From positions 76,564,981-76,628,980 of the forward strand of contig OX344762.1 in the NCBI GenBank assembly GCA_947034895.1: a stretch of DNA of 64,000 nucleotides, written 5' to 3'. Positions 12,152-24,089 of this stretch are shown in pieces. The DNA is from Rhytidiadelphus loreus. Lineage: Eukaryota > Streptophyta > Bryopsida > Hypnales > Hylocomiaceae. Under the pieces are notes generated by a model that saw nothing but the letters and a program-made list of their open reading frames with translations, was not told the origin of the DNA and did no database searches. A program made the translations under genes and the position numbers. Numbering within the stretch: the first letter of the stretch is position 1; each line of letters begins with the position of its first letter.

Positions 12152-12733
12152 CACGGGGAGGACACTCTCACTACATTTGGGGTACCCACGTGTGGCGGTG
12201 AAAAAAATAATACATGTAATACACCTTGAATAAACTATAATTTCATCCTAAAATTTTGAGCTTTGTTTAACAATGACTAAAGGTTTCTATTGACAAAAAT
12301 TTCAATTCCAAATAACATAAGATATATTGTCTAGAAAGGGTTGAAAAATGAACTTCAATGGCATGTTCTCCATCTAAAATATTTATAGAGCTCTCATGAA
12401 GATGACTATTGCATCAATATTCAACCAAAATGAACTTTCAATAGAAAGCTATTCTATAGAATTATTTTTTCATTTTTCAAATATTTTTTCTTACATAATA
12501 TGGAGGTGTGAAAGTTATTTTCAGCTTTATAGTGTATCTTTCTTCTTCAAAAATTTATAACTAATTACTATTAGCATAAAAAAATACCAATAATTCAAAA
12601 CATAAACTTCTAAAGTAGTAAAATCTATCCATAATCTTTTTTTGAAAAAAATATTAAATTTTAAGGTGTATTACTTGTATTACTTTTTCCGCCGCACGTG
12701 GGTTGCTAAAACATGGGGAGTGTCCTCCCCGTG
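12152..12733. mobile_element. hAT-like non-autonomous element with 8-bp target duplication
   Basis: The element begins CACGGGGAGGACACT and ends with the complement AGTGTCCTCCCCGTG. A second inverted block follows inside (CACGTG.. then AAGGTGTATTAC). It is flanked on both sides by the 8-bp duplication TTGCAAAT (12144-12151 and 12734-12741). Eight-bp duplications and CA-starting ends are typical of hAT elements. 582 bp with no transposase. Confidence 0.85.
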
Positions 12734-12741
12734 TTGCAAAT

Positions 12742-13439
12742 ATGAATTCGGAATTTGCAAATTTTATCACCTAATTGTACATAAAAAATTCCACAGTGTT
12801 TTCCCCAAGGGTAAAATGGGGCAATGAGGGGGTCATTTCACCCTAGCCCAACTTTCTTGGGTTGTAGAAGGTGAATAAAAAAATGTAATTGTGGGACTTG
12901 GGGACTCATAGTTTGAAGACCAAAGTCCAACTCTAAATCCCAATCAATATCTTATATACTATTATATAGCAATTAAGTGCCCTAGAAGATAGGTCAAAAA
13001 GTCGAGGGGCACTTTTGGCATAAAATCTGCATTAAATAGACTTAGAAAAAATTCCAATCCACTAGGATGCCTTTTATAGAGAGTTTCCCTACAATGCCAC
13101 ATTTAACTACTTCTGCAATATCAAGTGAATTGACTGAATTCTAAACAAAACATTCAAAGATTTCCAAATGATAACATTTGGAGATCTACCAAGAGATCTA
13201 CAAATGTTTGTACAAATCTTTAGATATTTTCTATTGATCTCCTAATATTTTGTATAGATCCCTTGATGTTTTGCATTATCTCCAAATGACCCTTTTTCTC
13301 TATTATTAATTCTAGACCCTTCGAAAATCTAAAAGTAGCTAAATGTGGCATTACATTATATATTCAAAAAAATTGTTGGGACTTGAAGATTGAGCTGGGT
13401 TTCTATTTTGGCTAGATTCAATTTAGCCTTCAAGTCCTA
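12742..13439. other. Non-coding AT-rich stretch
   Basis: No gene recognised. A small perfect inverted pair, GGACTTGAAG ... CTTCAAGTCC, brackets about 13379-13436. Confidence 0.4.
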
Positions 13440-14729
13440 CTTTTTTGGTGCCAAAACTTCCAAAAAGTATTGCCATGCAGGCATTTTGGAGTGATCAAAT
13501 TTCACCAAAAGAATGAACTTGAAACCATCTTTGATGTGTGCACGCCAAGGATTCCTATTGCATGAATAAAGAGGACATAATATAATATATTTTTAGATGC
13601 CCCTTGGTAGGTTCATGCCCTCCTACTCAACGGTGCTAGTATGTGAGCCTAGAAATGTGAGCCTACAAGCCTTGAGCCTAGGCACAAAGTTAGGTACTCT
13701 ACAACTATTGGAGATGTCTATAACATACATACTTATAATATAAACATCCTATAACTTTAGAAGGTGCTTGTAATATAGATACCTATAATATGATTAGGTG
13801 CCTATACTATAAACATCCTATAACCATTGAAGGTGTTTATAAAAATTAGAGGAAAAATGAGACCTCCGGAGGGCTACTCCAGCAACAGTTGAACTACCCT
13901 TCCAATTTTTTTTTGGCAAAAATAGTTTTTTTCCCCTAAAATCACCCACCTCAAACCTACAGTTTTCAATGTTGCCAATGGCACAAGGACCCAATTACAT
14001 TTTATTTTTCTTCTCAAAAAAAAAATTAATCGCAGAAAAAGAAAACTAAATAAAATAAAAAATTTAGTCGTCGGGGCTGACTCCTCTGACAATATTCATC
14101 AAAACTAACTTTCCTCTGCACCTAAATTCCGGCCAGGGACTACTTTGAAAACAATAGCCTTGTTTGGTCACTCCGGAGCAACCCACCGAAGGCCTCATTT
14201 TTTCTCTAATGTATGTATCTACAACATAGACACCTTTAATATAGGTACTTATAACATAGACACCTATAATATAAATATCCTGTAACCATGGAAGGTGCTT
14301 ATAATATAGACATTTGTTATACAATTAAGCACCTATAATAAAAATATCTTATAACTATGGAAAGTGCCTATATCATAAGAGCCTAGGCTCTTATGCTTGT
14401 AAGCTCAAGATCCTAGGCTTACACAATAGCAACCGTGCTCTCCTACTATAGAAATAGGCCACAAAAATTTCAACTTTAGATAATTAATTTTGGGTTACCC
14501 TCAATATTAAAAACCCTGAACCTTAAAGTGTGACAAGTAAACAAAATTGACTTTTAAATATAAAATGATTTTTTTTTTGAAAAATAAAGGATATGATTAC
14601 AATAAAGACAACCATCTCCAATAAAAAAAATCCAATTCATCGGGTTTATGCTTTAAAAGTTATAGTGGATGACAACTCCATCATTCTAAATGTAATGGAA
14701 AAAAAGATAGGTCTTTCTTGCAATCACCC
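13440..14729 (-). mobile_element. TIR family C, inverted copy split by a hAT-like insertion
   Basis: The right end CTTTCTTGCAATCACCCC (about 14712-14729) matches the family C terminus. Reading leftward, blocks match the 5369-6124 copy in reverse complement, including the part with GCCCCTTGGTAGG. The homology is interrupted exactly at 13628-14439 and resumes after it. The left end was not found. Confidence 0.6.
13628..14439. mobile_element. hAT-like non-autonomous element nested in family C
   Basis: 812 bp. The left end CAACGGTGCTAGTATGTGAG and the complement of the right end (CACGGTTGCTATTGTGTAAG) are imperfect inverted repeats, followed by GCCTAGG words. CTCCTACT flanks both sides (13620-13627 and 14440-14447), an 8-bp duplication as in hAT elements. 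The interior has repeated words such as ACCTATAATAT and CATCCTATAAC. Removing it restores the continuous family C sequence. Confidence 0.75.
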
Positions 14730-14789
14730 CTACAACGGTCATTTGCGGTGATCCATTGAAGATGCCCTTGTGTCCATAAGAGTATCTAC

Positions 14790-15225
14790 AATGTGTAGTG
14801 TGCAAAAATATTTTCTAATTCAAATTGTGCTTTAATGCAACCATTATTGGGGCCTCCAATTCCATAGTCTTAGTATGCGACCACCCAGAACTGGCTAATT
14901 TGCAAAATGTGAAGGGCCCGCGAGTTGGCCCCCCAATAGGAATAATCATTATTGTCAACGCTTTTCAAGCATTGGTACGTGTGCAAATCAATTCAACTTT
15001 CCCTTGTTTCCATCAAAAGTCTTCTTTTTTTAATATAGATTTTTTTCTTTCTTTTCTTTTTATAATATAAAAAAGTCTTACCATTTGACTATATGGATTG
15101 CCAACTTTGCATTGGGTCAATTTTTTCAAAGAAAAAATCGACACTATAACAAACTTGTGGAATGGCCCACCATTCACCATTACAAGGCTTGTATGCTAAG
15201 TATGCATTGCAAATGCTCTACAGTA
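14790..15225 (+). repeat. Dispersed direct repeat, copy 1 (second copy 41520-41912)
   Basis: Shares long blocks in the same order with 41520-41912: ATTATTGGGGCCTCC, GTGAAGGGCCCGCGAGTTG, CATTATTGTCAACGCTT, GCATTGGGT, GTGGAATGGCC, and ACAAGGCTTGTATG followed by TATGCATTGCAAATGCTC. No coding frame is conserved between the copies. Confidence 0.75.
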
Positions 15226-15230
15226 AACTC

Positions 15231-15373
15231 TACCTATGACATGCAAAATGGGAAGGAGCCCATCACAGGCAAAATTGTTCTAGTGGTGCACATTTCAGAA
15301 TTGGAATGTACACCATTAGTATAATTTTGCTTGTGATGGGCTCCCAGCCCTCCCTACCATTTTGTTTTAAGGT
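15231..15373. mobile_element. Hairpin MITE adjoining MITE A copy 2
   Basis: Arms of ~65 bp are inverted complements around TCAGAATTGG: GGAGCCCATCACAGGCAAAA on the left and TTTTGCTTGTGATGGGCTCC on the right. The right end TTTTAAGGTA merges with the start of the MITE A copy. Confidence 0.8.
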
Positions 15374-15638
15374 AGGCAAAATGTGCCACTGACCTTAAAA
15401 AGCCATCTTCACTATGTGTACATCTCCAAAATCAGTTCTGTACCTATGTGGAAGAAATGTTTTTAAAATCAAACTTTGTTCCTTAATAACTTTTGCATAC
15501 GGTATCCAAATGCCACGTTCTTTGGTGCGTTGGAACCTCCTTTCACTTGCCAATAAGAAGATGTGAAAATTTGACCAATCTAATAATAGTAGATAGGCTC
15601 AGTAGCAAAAAGTGGCGATTTTGGGTGTACCCACCTTA
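15368..15638 (-). mobile_element. MITE family A, copy 2
   Basis: Reverse complement of copy 1 over its whole length. The left terminal repeat has lost a few bases (TAAGGTAGGCAAAATGTGCC), while the right end reads GGGTGTACCCACCTTA. Non-coding. Confidence 0.85.
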
Positions 15639-16280
15639 TATTTGTTACACCCTTCCTTCTTTTGGTCCCATGTCTGACGACGTCACACTTGGAAGCTTCC
15701 ACCGAAGGCTGTCAGAAGCAGCGGAACACGAGTGTTACCACATTTTGCTGTTCAGAGAATGGGCACAATCCGACAAATTGGCACTTTACAGAGCTCACTG
15801 CACCTGCAATCAGAGCGACTGCAATCACTCACTGGAGGGCATGCATCGTGAAACGTTAACTTAAATAATGAAAGGTTGCCGTGCTCTGGTGGGGTTCAGT
15901 CAGTTAGTACAACTCCTTGTAGTTAATGAAACACAATATTAATATTGAGTTGGTAAATATAGGGTTACACATTAGATGTTTTCTAACTAAGGTAAAACAG
16001 CCCATTATAGTCAGATTGCCCATAGTGGACACCTTATGACCCCATGACGGTATTCTCAAACCACAATCAGGTTAGACGCTCATGGAGTGATTAGTGACCA
16101 CATTAGGAACACTCAACTTTTCCAGCGTAAGAGCATTCTTATGACAAACTCACCAAACAGGGGCACCAAATCACAAAAAATTGCTTTCATTTAAATAAGA
16201 GAATTAAATCCACCAACCATCTCATGTTTGTTGAAAAATATCTCCATTTTACCTTGAGATTATAATTGACTAGAGAAACT
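15639..16280. other. No gene recognised
   Basis: The first 230 bp are less AT-rich and contain overlapping ORFs on the plus strand (to 15864) without any known domain. The rest is AT-rich and featureless. Confidence 0.35.
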
Positions 16281-16826
16281 CTATATATACATATGAAGTG
16301 GTAGGATGTAGAACAACCCATGTGGGATAATGTAAATTAGAATTAGTAGGAGCTCAACTGCTCATAGTTAAGTCAAAAGTAGGTTTTGTTTTTCAATAGA
16401 ATTTTTTCTTTCAAAACACTTTGAACTAAGAAAAGTTGGTAAATGAAGATAATTTTTATTTCCAAAAATCCGTTTGAGATTTAGAACATCCAATTAAAAT
16501 GTATGAACATATTTGAGGGAGGAAGTTTGAAATTGTAAAAAATAATTCCCTTCTAACCCCTCTCTCAAATTTTTCTATAACTTTTGATTGTAGATTCTAA
16601 ATCTCAAACAGATTTTGGGAGATTAAATTTGTCTTCATTTACCAACTTCTCTTAGTTCAAAGTATTTTGAATTTTTGTTTTCTACTATGGCTAAATGAGG
16701 TTTGAAAATCTATTAAGAAACAAAACCTACATTTAACTTAACTATGAGTGGTTGAGTTTCTACTAATTTTAATTTACATTATCCCACATGGGTTGTTCTA
16801 CATCCTACTACCTCACGTGTATATAA
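16281..16826. mobile_element. Large foldback element
   Basis: About 546 bp made of two inverted arms of roughly 230 bp. Outer parts: AGTGGTAGGATGTAGAACAA against its complement at 16790-16810. Inner parts: AGTTGGTAAATGAAGA against TCTTCATTTACCAACT. It shares terminal words with the hairpin at 2771-2894. Non-coding. Confidence 0.85.
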
Positions 16827-19122
16827 TGAACTCTTCCTCTCATCTAAAACTCAATTTTAATTGATAATGTATTAACTACAAGTTTGCCTCATGGTAGGAA
16901 GTCCACTCACTGTGTTGGTTGCCTTTGGTGCCCTGCCGTGGGGATGTTCTAAATCATTGTTAGATGTTACTTTTCATGGCATTCTACATTAGAAATTATT
17001 GTGACCACTTTAGGTGGTTAAGATGAGCATATTGGGTACACTTTTTGTTTGTTATGGGGCAGCCTATAGACCATGTTGGGAAGATCACTTCAAAAATACA
17101 TTACTAATTCACACTTTGTCTGAAAAATAAAATTTCAATTGCTCTCACTATTTCTCACACTTATCTTTGAGTGGAAAAAAAATTGAAAAATTTCAGTAAT
17201 GACCATGAGGGAAGACTCCAAATTCTGACCACAATGGGTTGATTTACCTTACATTGGGCCCAATCATTTCCCCATGCTCGGAACCAAACATTGCTAACAC
17301 AATTAAAAATTAATTTAAAAATTAAAAATATTATTTTTAAATAATAATAATAATAATAATAATAATAATTTTAGTATTTGATGTAGCAATCACTCTCCTA
17401 CATTAAACTACTTCTAGGGCCGAGTTTATGTAGTCTAGTAACTTAGGGGAACTCAAAGGAACTCAAAGAAATGCAAGGGAACTCAGGGGAACTCACAACC
17501 CTATAATCCAACTAAATTTCATCTAATGGCATCTTGAGCTTTAAAGTGGAAACACCCAAAATTGTCAATATAAGTAATTCAACATAGTTGGAGGTAGCTT
17601 TTACTAAAAATAACATTTTTGTAGTATTAGCAAGTGAAAAAATAATGAATATTAAAGAAAAAAGATTTTTTAGATGTGGTGTGTAATTTCTATGTTTTTT
17701 CAAAGTAATGGCCTCCTCAGACCACTAAAATTGTCACAAAGGCGGACTCTAAATCAATATCTTGCAAAAATCAATAGTAAATGAATTAAAGTTAATTCCT
17801 AAAGGACCGAAGGGGTTTTTCATGGAGACATTGTCAAAACTGCATGATTTTGATGATTTCTTGTGCAATGAAAAAACATTTATTTGAAATTTGAATGGTG
17901 AAAAGTTAGAAACAAACATTTGAAATATGTGAAAAAAAATTCAAGAATTTTAACTTCACAAATTGCAAGATAATAGGACTTGAAGTTAGTAGAAAATGTT
18001 TTTTTTCTTGAAATTGCCCTAGCATAGCTAACAAAGTTTGATTCCTTTTAGGATGAGATTTGAGGATTCAATTTAATTATTTTTTGGACAATTTTATGCC
18101 ATGTTTTATTATTTACATGCATGCCAAATTTCAAAAGTTGATGAGCTTTTTTGCAAAAGATTCCCAAAAGATTTCCAAATTGCCAAAGCTACCCCAAAGT
18201 TCAAGGGAGCATAATTTCTTATCCATGCATCTAATTAAAAAAAATAGTTTTTCACCAAGGAGATATATGTTCACATATTGCGTCCAAATTTAAAAAACAT
18301 CCAACCAAAAATGACTACATAGGAAGCTATTCTAGATTTCTTGTGTACATTGAACAAACACTTAGTCCTTTAGGCGTTAAGTATGTGACCTTCAAATGCG
18401 TCAACAAATTAGAGTTACTTAAGGTGCTCAATCCCCATTATAAATGAGAATTTATTGTAGTTCCTTTACTACACCAACATTTTATTGTCAGAGAATTCAG
18501 AATTCCAATATAAGCAAACTTGGCACATACTAGTCACAATTGTGACCTCTTCATGTCCTAAAATGAAGCATATGAAATGACATTTTTATAGAAGAAAAAA
18601 CCCACTACATTGTTCCAGGCCCTTTTGTAGGGTCAATTCTAATTGCCTAGGTGGAATTTTAGCCTCCTACTTTATTGGTCCTCCATATGATTTCTTTTTA
18701 ACTAACTTTCTTGAAATTTGTATCATTGGAAGCACATCTCAAAGAAATACATCCCAAAGAGAAGTTGCAAGAAAATTCAAATTTAGACATTTGATAGACA
18801 CTTCAAAAGCAAAGTAAAAGTTAGAAATTATAGAAGTCTTAGCAAATCACGGTTACCAAAGCAAAATTTGGCCATTGACACTCCATATGCGGCATGAATA
18901 GGCAAAATAGCATGTCTTACCTTATATTGGTCAAACCACCACATTCAAGATCAATCTATTGCTAATAAGAAAAAAAAACGATTGATGAGTAGCTCCAAAC
19001 TTGGTCGTTTTTCAATTATTAAAAACGGGGCACCAAACTATGGTCAAATCATCACATTGAATTGAAACTGCAGATTCAAACTTGCACTTCTTTCACCAAC
19101 TCGAAGAACATAGTAGATTAAT
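16827..19122. other. AT-rich intergenic DNA, no gene seen
   Basis: Contains a (TAA)n/(ATA)n microsatellite at 17338-17370 and a patch of AGGGGAACTCA repeats near 17445-17500 that recurs in degenerate form near 22650-22690. ORFs are short and lack domains. Confidence 0.5.
17338..17370. repeat. ATA/TAA microsatellite
   Basis: An uninterrupted trinucleotide run of about ten units. Confidence 0.95.
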
Positions 19123-19494
19123 TAAGGTAGAATTGTCCATTACCACCATCCACCCAATTCTGCCACCTAGGCAACCTTCACATTTGCGTCAGTGACCCAC
19201 TTATTACCACAATCTTATCAACCTTTTATCATAATGGCAATGCACTTGGAAAGCAAACACGTCAACCCACGCTTTAACAAGGGTTTGCCCATACTTCAAC
19301 AAGGGTCTATTTATGCTTTAACATTTCAGCTTTGAAAAATCACAAAAAATTCACTTTTTATCTGAATGTCTTCATTCTTTTTGCAATTGACTTCTCTCAA
19401 ACTTTTCAATCTCTAAAAAATATGGGAGGTGACAAATGGCTTCTGCAAAGTACCTAAATAGCAAATTTGTAGGATAATGGGCAATTCTACCTTA
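19123..19494 (+). mobile_element. MITE family B, copy 1
   Basis: 372 bp with inverted ends TAAGGTAGAATTGTCCATTA and its near-complement (ending GGGCAATTCTACCTTA). Other copies: 21075-21417 and 41913-42270. Shared internal words include AAAAATTCACTT, CTTCATTCTTTTTGCAATTG and ACTTCTCTCAAACTTTT. Confidence 0.85.
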
Positions 19495-19739
19495 ACCTTT
19501 AAATGTCGAGGAGGACGTTTGGCGCCCGATGGATGACATGGAATCTTTGTAGTAGGATAGAAGTGCAACTATTCATCCTTGAAATTTTGTTGTGAAAAGG
19601 GGAGGTCTTTTACAATAGTTTGACTTCGAATGAGAGCTTTTGCTATTTGTAAAGCCCATGATTTACACAAAAATGAAAGGGATGATTTCTAAACTCACTC
19701 CTTCATCTTTTAACCCTGGAACAATGCGAGGATGACCCT

Positions 19740-20190
19740 GGAAATCATGCATTGTGTAACCGTGAGAGTCATTGGAATAAAAAAAATTCAAAAATACTCA
19801 TTGGAAGTCAAGCTACTATAGAGGTTCTCCACTTTCCACAAAAAATTCCAAGGATGAATAAGGTAGGTACATCTAAATGTGCCACTGACCTTAAAGCGCC
19901 ATCTTCACTATGTGTACATTTCCAAAATCAGTTCTATACCTATGTGGAAGAAACGCTTTTAGAATCAAACTTTGTTCCTTCATAACTTTTGCATATAGTA
20001 TCCAAATGCCACGTTCTCTAGTGCGTTGGAACCTCCTTTCTTTTGCCAACAAAATTTTTCCCAGTCTAATAACCATAGATAGGCTCAGTAGCAAAAAGTG
20101 GCAGTTTAGGGTGTACTCACCTTAGTTGTAGTTCTGTCCTACACTAAAGAATTCCTTGTCATTCATCGGACACTTATTGTCCCGCAGCAT
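19740..20190 (-). repeat. Inverted duplicated segment (partner 40905-41405)
   Basis: The homology runs beyond MITE A on both sides. Left flank: GCATTGTGTAACCGTGAGAG, complement of 41390-41415. Right flank: GAATTCCTTGTCATTCATCG, complement of the 40915-40935 region. So the two MITE A copies 3 and 4 were duplicated together with host DNA, in opposite orientation. Confidence 0.75.
19859..20124 (-). mobile_element. MITE family A, copy 3
   Basis: 266 bp, reverse complement of copies 1 and 4. Ends are TAAGGTAGGTACATCTAAA and the complement of TAAGGTGAGTACACCC. Non-coding. Confidence 0.85.
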
Positions 20191-21074
20191 CCTTCCTGTG
20201 TTAAGAGTTAACTAATACATGTTTGCATCATATTGAGTAGGAAACAGTCTGTGGATTTCTAAAACGAGACCAATGCATTGTGATTTTTTGATGCAGTTCA
20301 TTTGGAAGCAACTCAAATCAATGCATCCACATCTTAAGAGAAAAAAAAAATTACAATTTTCTTCTGTGCCTTGCTTGCCATAGTAGTGGGTGATTGAGGC
20401 AGTGTCTACCTGTTTTTAGGGGAAGGTATTGTTGCAGCATAGCTCACTATGCAAAACACCACAACTGCATGATCGAAAGTTTGCTTTATTTTTAACACTG
20501 CTGTCAATAGTAAAGTGTCTTTACTTAAAATGTAATTTGGCATTGTGCGTGTGTGTGAGAGGATGGTTGATGACACCCAAGCAAAAATTCTCAAATATAA
20601 AGGACTAGGAACCTTGTCATCATGTGCAGTAGAATTTGACAAAAAGGATCAGTACCATGATGGCCGCAAATGCACCAAAATGGAACCACATGATAAAATC
20701 AAATTAAATGGACTCCGCGGCTACATTCATGTGGAAGTTGGGTACAAATCCAAGGACAAGTAGAACTAAGTTAGTGTCAAGGTAGAAATGCCCAACCTTT
20801 TCTTTTTACTTTTTTTGACAAAGTGCCAAGATGGCAATCACTTAAAATTTGGTGAAGCATTGTATTTCTACATTCATCCATCTTTTGGACTAAAAAACAC
20901 TTTTCAATCATATTCAAACACTTCTTCATCCAAATTTGGTGATTTTATCCATATTTTAAATAGAAATGGAAAATTTATAGCAAAAAAAGATTACTTTTAT
21001 CTGGCAAAAAGTAGACATTTACTTTGAAATGGTGCAATCTGGCTCCATGGTGCCAGAAAAAAAAGGGTTGAAAC
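20191..21074. other. No gene recognised
   Basis: AT-rich DNA with short ORFs on both strands (up to ~80 codons) and no recognisable domain. Confidence 0.4.
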
Positions 21075-21417
21075 TGCCTAATATCATCATCCATCTAATT
21101 TTGTCATCTATAGGATCCTACCAATTGTGTGAGTGACCCATCTATTACTACAATCTTTACAACCCTTTATCATGATGGCAATGCACATGGGGAGCAAACA
21201 CATTAGCCACATTTTAAAGGAGGGTTTGCTCATAGTTTAAAATTTCAACTTTGAAAAATCACAGAAAATTCACTCGTTGTAGTAAGGACTGTCTTCATTT
21301 TTTTGCAATTGACTTCTCTCAAACTTTTCTATCTCTAAAAAAATATAGGAGCTGACAAATAGCTTTTCCATAGTACTTAGATAGAAAAATTGTGTGACAA
21401 TGGACAATTCTACCTCA
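21075..21417 (+). mobile_element. MITE family B, copy 2 (degenerate)
   Basis: Colinear with the copy at 19123-19494 through ATCATCCATCTAATTTTGTC, AACCCTTTATCATGATGG, the TTTTTTGCAATTGACTTC block and the right end GGACAATTCTACCTC. The left terminus is eroded. Confidence 0.7.
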
Positions 21418-22459
21418 TCTTCTCTTTGTCCTTAACTATCAGTTATGTAGTTAATAGGTAAACCCAATTTTTCTTGAAAAGAAATGTAGTTGGAGTTAAC
21501 ATTAGTTAGGTGGCCATTATTACACCTATCTAAATGCATAAAACTTTTCTTAGTACATAGTCCCAATTCCATGCACTAAGACAAGTTCTAGTGTAGCATT
21601 TCGAGTAGGATGGGCAAACATAAATCATAATGACATTGTTCATTACTTGATTTTTGGACTACTCAAACTCACTATTTTGTCTTCTTACCACTGACTACAA
21701 GGCTCATAGGGGTCTTAAGGAAAATTAATCCTCTTCATTGTTAATCTAATGAACTATAAGTAGGAAAAAAGAATATTTAGCAAAATTATTGTCCCCAAAC
21801 AAAATTGCAATTTTTGCCAAGACCAAAAGAATATTTTAATAGGATCAAACACATTTTTCATATTATATCTTTTGACATACTATTGGATTTGCTTTAAACT
21901 TTGTCCAATAACCCCTAATGTTCCATTTTTCCCTCAAGGGTAAAATGAATTTTCATAGATTCCTATAGTCTCAATTTGTATGGTGACTTTTTGTGAAGAT
22001 AGGAAATCACATTATCTTTTGGAAATATAATTTTTATTTCAATTTTCCAATTTGCACACTAAGTAGTTGGGGATTTTGTGAGAAACACTTATTCATATTG
22101 TGCTAAGTGGCAATGGCAAATATGAGCTTTTGGAATTCAAACAAAACAAACTATAAATCTCTTGAATTAATAAAAGATTTTGAATCACACTTTAATTTTT
22201 CAAATTTTAGGTTTAAGAAAACCAAATGCACAAAAGGATAAATGAAACGTTTTTCAAAAATAAATATTTTGATGTTTCTATTTTTTAAATAGTAAAAAAA
22301 TCTAAACATAAAACAAAATTAGGAATATTTTTTCAACTTAGAAGCTTTTAGCTAGGATACCATTTCAATTTTCAAAATCATTACATTAGAAGAGATTTCG
22401 GGCTAGGGGAAGGTCGTTTCAGGCTTGTTCCCCTGGTTGTGAACCAAATGTACGCAGTC

Positions 22460-22483
22460 AGGATATAAAAAAAAATAAAAATA

Positions 22484-22525
<42 letters not shown>

Positions 22526-22620
22526 TTAAAAAAATAATAATAAAAAAAAAAGTTCTTAAAAAATTTAATTTTAAAACTTAAAAAATTCAAAAAAAAAGAT
22601 TCAAAAAATTAAATATTAAA
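22460..22620. repeat. (TA)n and A-rich simple sequence
   Basis: A pure TA run at about 22493-22519 is embedded in A-rich low-complexity DNA. Confidence 0.9.
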
Positions 22621-23574
22621 GTCTGATGTGGCCGAATTAGACTGCGCATGTGGCTGAGTTCACAGAGTTAGAAAATTCAGGGAACTCGCAGCCATGTAGA
22701 ACAGTTGAATTTCCCCTAATGTTTTTGTAGTCCTCGTGGCATTAGAAAGGAATTCATTTAGGACAAATGCATCACATGGGGCGAATATAATTTTAGAATC
22801 TTTACCCCCAAAAGGACCAAGGCCTTTATTTTGCCAAAAAACACTCAAAACTACCATTTCTATAGTAAGGAGTCAAAAAATATTTTTGCACATTTAATTG
22901 TAGGATCTTACACCAAACGAATGCGTGGAAAAAAATTTAAAATTTTTGATTGCACAAATTGCATGATATTTGCATTCAGCACGTTGTGGAACTAGATTAT
23001 TTGATTTTGAACCTTACATTAAATTTTTTGCCCTATAGAATTTTGAACTCTAAATCTTTGTTGTGCAGAATTGAGTGGAGAGTCTAGGGGGAAAAGAAAT
23101 TTTTATACTTAAAAAATAATTATTAAATAGAAGTAGGTATGAGCAGGGTTTTTTTTTTCATTTTTCATGAAGTGGCGAAGTGGCGATATTAAATGTTACG
23201 GTGGTGCTCCAAGTTTCAACATTCATCCACGTACTAGATAGAAAATGTGTTACTACGTATCTATAATTCTGTTTTCATTCACAATGTGGTGATTTCATCC
23301 AAGATTTTTCTTGAACTTGAAATTTTTTGGCGATTTCATCCAAAATTTTCCTAAAATTTTCCTATGATTTGGTGCTAGGAAAAAAAATTTGGTGCAATTT
23401 TGCACCAAATTGCCAGAAAAAAAAACCCTGGGTATGAGATAGGAGGAAAAAATATTAATATTTCTAAAATGGAATAAAAATTCTCTAATTCCAGTGGTGA
23501 GATTTTTCTAAGAAACAAATTAATGCAAGTGGAATTTTCTTTTTTTTTAAATTGCAAAAGTTGCATTCAGAAAT

Positions 23575-23915
23575 GAATCCTATAAGTTATTTTTTCTAAA
23601 AGATACTCTAATTGCCTATAACTTTCTCATAACAAATCCAAATGGAATGAATAAAAGCTTTCCATGTCGAAATAGAATCTATGAAGAAAAAAAAGAAAAA
23701 GAAAAAAAATTCAAATTTTGAACTTCTTTTTTGCTGCCCTTCCTTTATTTTGAGCTTATTTGGGCATAACTTTTGTTCTCAAGCACTGATTGAAAAAAAA
23801 TTATATTCCTATAAAGCTAATCAATTTTTCTAGTTTGAAAAAAAATTCAAGAAATCATGACAATAATTCAGCCTATAGTACCTGCCCAAAATCCCATTTG
23901 TCCCCCAGAGGTACA
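23575..23915 (-). mobile_element. TTAA/CCC-ended family, inverted fragment
   Basis: Reverse complement of the left third of the family: GGGCATAACTTTTGTTCTC corresponds to the AGCAAAAGTTATGCC block, and CCTGCCCAAAATCCC to GGGATTTTAGGAAGG. The terminus near 23915 is eroded. Confidence 0.6.
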
Positions 23916-23922
23916 ATCCTTG

Positions 23923-24089
23923 AAAGGTAATTGGGTCCATTGTAGATACCAATGGGGATCAAATCCATTGTAGGCAAGATTGTAATGGTAGAGTACATTC
24001 AAGTTTTGAAATATATACCATCACTTTACTTATACCTATGTACAATGGGCTTACTCCCATTGGTATCTACAATGGATACAATTACCTTA
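23923..24089. mobile_element. MITE family D
   Basis: 167 bp with inverted ends AAAGGTAATTGGGTCCATTG and its complement ending ACAATTACCTTA. The arms extend about 35 bp, through AGATACCAATGGG. It shares the TAAGGT terminal word with families A and B. Confidence 0.75.

Noticed and set aside
14064..14324. ORF with YIIGVYVISTYIKGVYVVDTYI repetition
   Set aside because: It arises from short repeats inside the hAT-like element; no codon-level support.
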